Assembly: GCF_021018805.1 (NCBI RefSeq)
Contig: NC_086259.1
Coordinates: 15,373,501 to 15,437,500, forward strand
Source: Prinia subflava
Lineage: Eukaryota; Chordata; Aves; Passeriformes; Cisticolidae
DNA length: 64,000 nt
Reading direction: 5' to 3'
Shown here: one piece after another, positions 63,301 to 64,000 of the stretch
Numbering within the stretch: position 1 is the stretch's first letter
Layout of the letters: every line of letters begins with the position of its first letter
Program-made: the position numbers and the translations under genes
The notes under the pieces: generated by a model
Told to the model about the DNA's origin: nothing
What the model saw: the letters and a program-made list of their open reading frames with translations, nothing else
The model's database searches: none

Positions 63301-64000
63301 CTGGGCACCTGTAGGCTCCTGTTGGTGCAGTCCCCATGGCTGGGGTTATTACAGGATTGCTCCTGTAATTGCTTCTCCCTGCTGCTGGGGACACTGTGGC
63401 CTCAGGTATGACAGTAGCCAGGATGCCTCGTTGCCTTGCCACCCTACAGTTTTCCTTGGTTGGTGCAGTTAACACCTGAGTGTGCTGGAGAAAATGTGCT
63501 GGAACAGGGAAGACACTGATGGGAGGGACCACAGGAGCGTGGGATATGGAAAACTAACCAGGGGTTGTGGAGGATCATCAGCTGAGGCTTCTCCCCTCTG
63601 TCCCAGAAAAATTAGGCTCCTGCATCATTCCCAAAACCGCTCTTTCTTTCCTCAGGAATGGTGAGACTTCCTGCTCACCTGCAATTGTTTTATGTCTTGT
63701 TCTTCAAATTCTTTCCCCAGCACCATCTTTTGCCAGCTTTAGGGTTTATTCTCTCACTGTCCTTCCTCTTCCATCCTTTTTCCTCCCCACTTTTGTTTCT
63801 ATAACTGTGAGGAGAAAGCTCATCACACACTCCTCCTCCTGCCAAGCTTGCTGGAAACAGGCTCATGCTGGAAAAGGCTGTGCAGGGAACCAGAGGCAAG
63901 GATTTCCCATGGCAGCCCCGACCTGTGCCCTTCAGAGATGTCTCTTCCCTCCCTGCAGATCAGTGTGGTCTGTGAGGAGCCTCTGCAGGTGTTTAGGGAA
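60371..64000. other. No recognised gene; GC-rising right end
   Basis: No exon is recognised. A perfect hairpin at 61791-61810 is listed separately and a T14 run lies at 61373-61386. From about 61,800 to the end the DNA is visibly GC-richer than the rest of the window, with many frames of 60-95 codons on both strands, as expected from fewer AT-rich stops. A pyrimidine-rich part lies at about 63705-63840. Confidence 0.5.
61791..61810. repeat. Perfect 8-bp-arm hairpin
   Basis: AATTTGCC and GGCAAATT are exact reverse complements around the 4-base loop GTAG. No neighbouring feature explains it. Confidence 0.85.

Noticed and set aside
1..64000. CRISPR arrays, prokaryotic operons, phage or endogenous retrovirus proviruses
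   Set aside because: No regular short spaced repeats, no dense coding, and no long terminal repeat pair or retroviral protein motif could be recognised.

Overview
This window looks like vertebrate, almost certainly avian, nuclear DNA. The base composition is AT-rich and no dense gene organisation is visible. The recognisable dispersed repeats are mostly 5'-truncated CR1 LINE ends with the ATTCTGTG-type 3' tail seen in birds, plus one MIR-like SINE and one old L3/CR1-like fragment. The low repeat content favours a bird over a crocodilian or turtle. A neoavian or passerine source is my inference from the CR1 subfamily resemblance, recalled from memory rather than searched.

I find no protein-coding exon, rRNA, tRNA, CRISPR array or intact mobile element that I can defend. 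A hand estimate using the window's stop-codon frequency says a few open frames of about 115-130 codons are expected by chance, and longer ones are expected in the GC-richer patches. The open frames are therefore mostly left out. The window is best described as intergenic sequence (gene desert) or part of a very large intron.

Layout. 1-10 kb: AT-rich sequence with one protein-like open segment (2366-2668, minus), one CR1 end and one G-quadruplex motif. 10-23 kb: AT-rich, with a T tract, two short CR1 ends of the same kind, a 47-base A tract, several perfect hairpins and a compound TG/TA/CA/TA microsatellite. 23-37 kb: an ancient L3/CR1-like end, a long pyrimidine-rich stretch, a plus-strand CR1 that still carries the end of its reverse transcriptase frame, a MIR-like SINE and a possible old reptile/bird repeat. 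39-46 kb: a candidate conserved regulatory block with an unusual nested inverted repeat, another CR1, a perfect 22-bp palindrome, and a small CpG-island-like patch followed within about 100 bp by a 100-bp-period minisatellite. 46-59 kb: mostly featureless AT-rich DNA with a TTTTG tract and a minus-strand G-quadruplex motif. 59-64 kb: rising GC content, with the longest CR1 copy at 59958-60370.

There is no operon or pathway logic to describe. The items most worth testing are the CpG patch plus minisatellite at 45.3-46.0 kb, the block at 39.5-39.9 kb, and several homeodomain-motif-rich segments that read like conserved non-coding elements. None of these amounts to a demonstrated new biological system.
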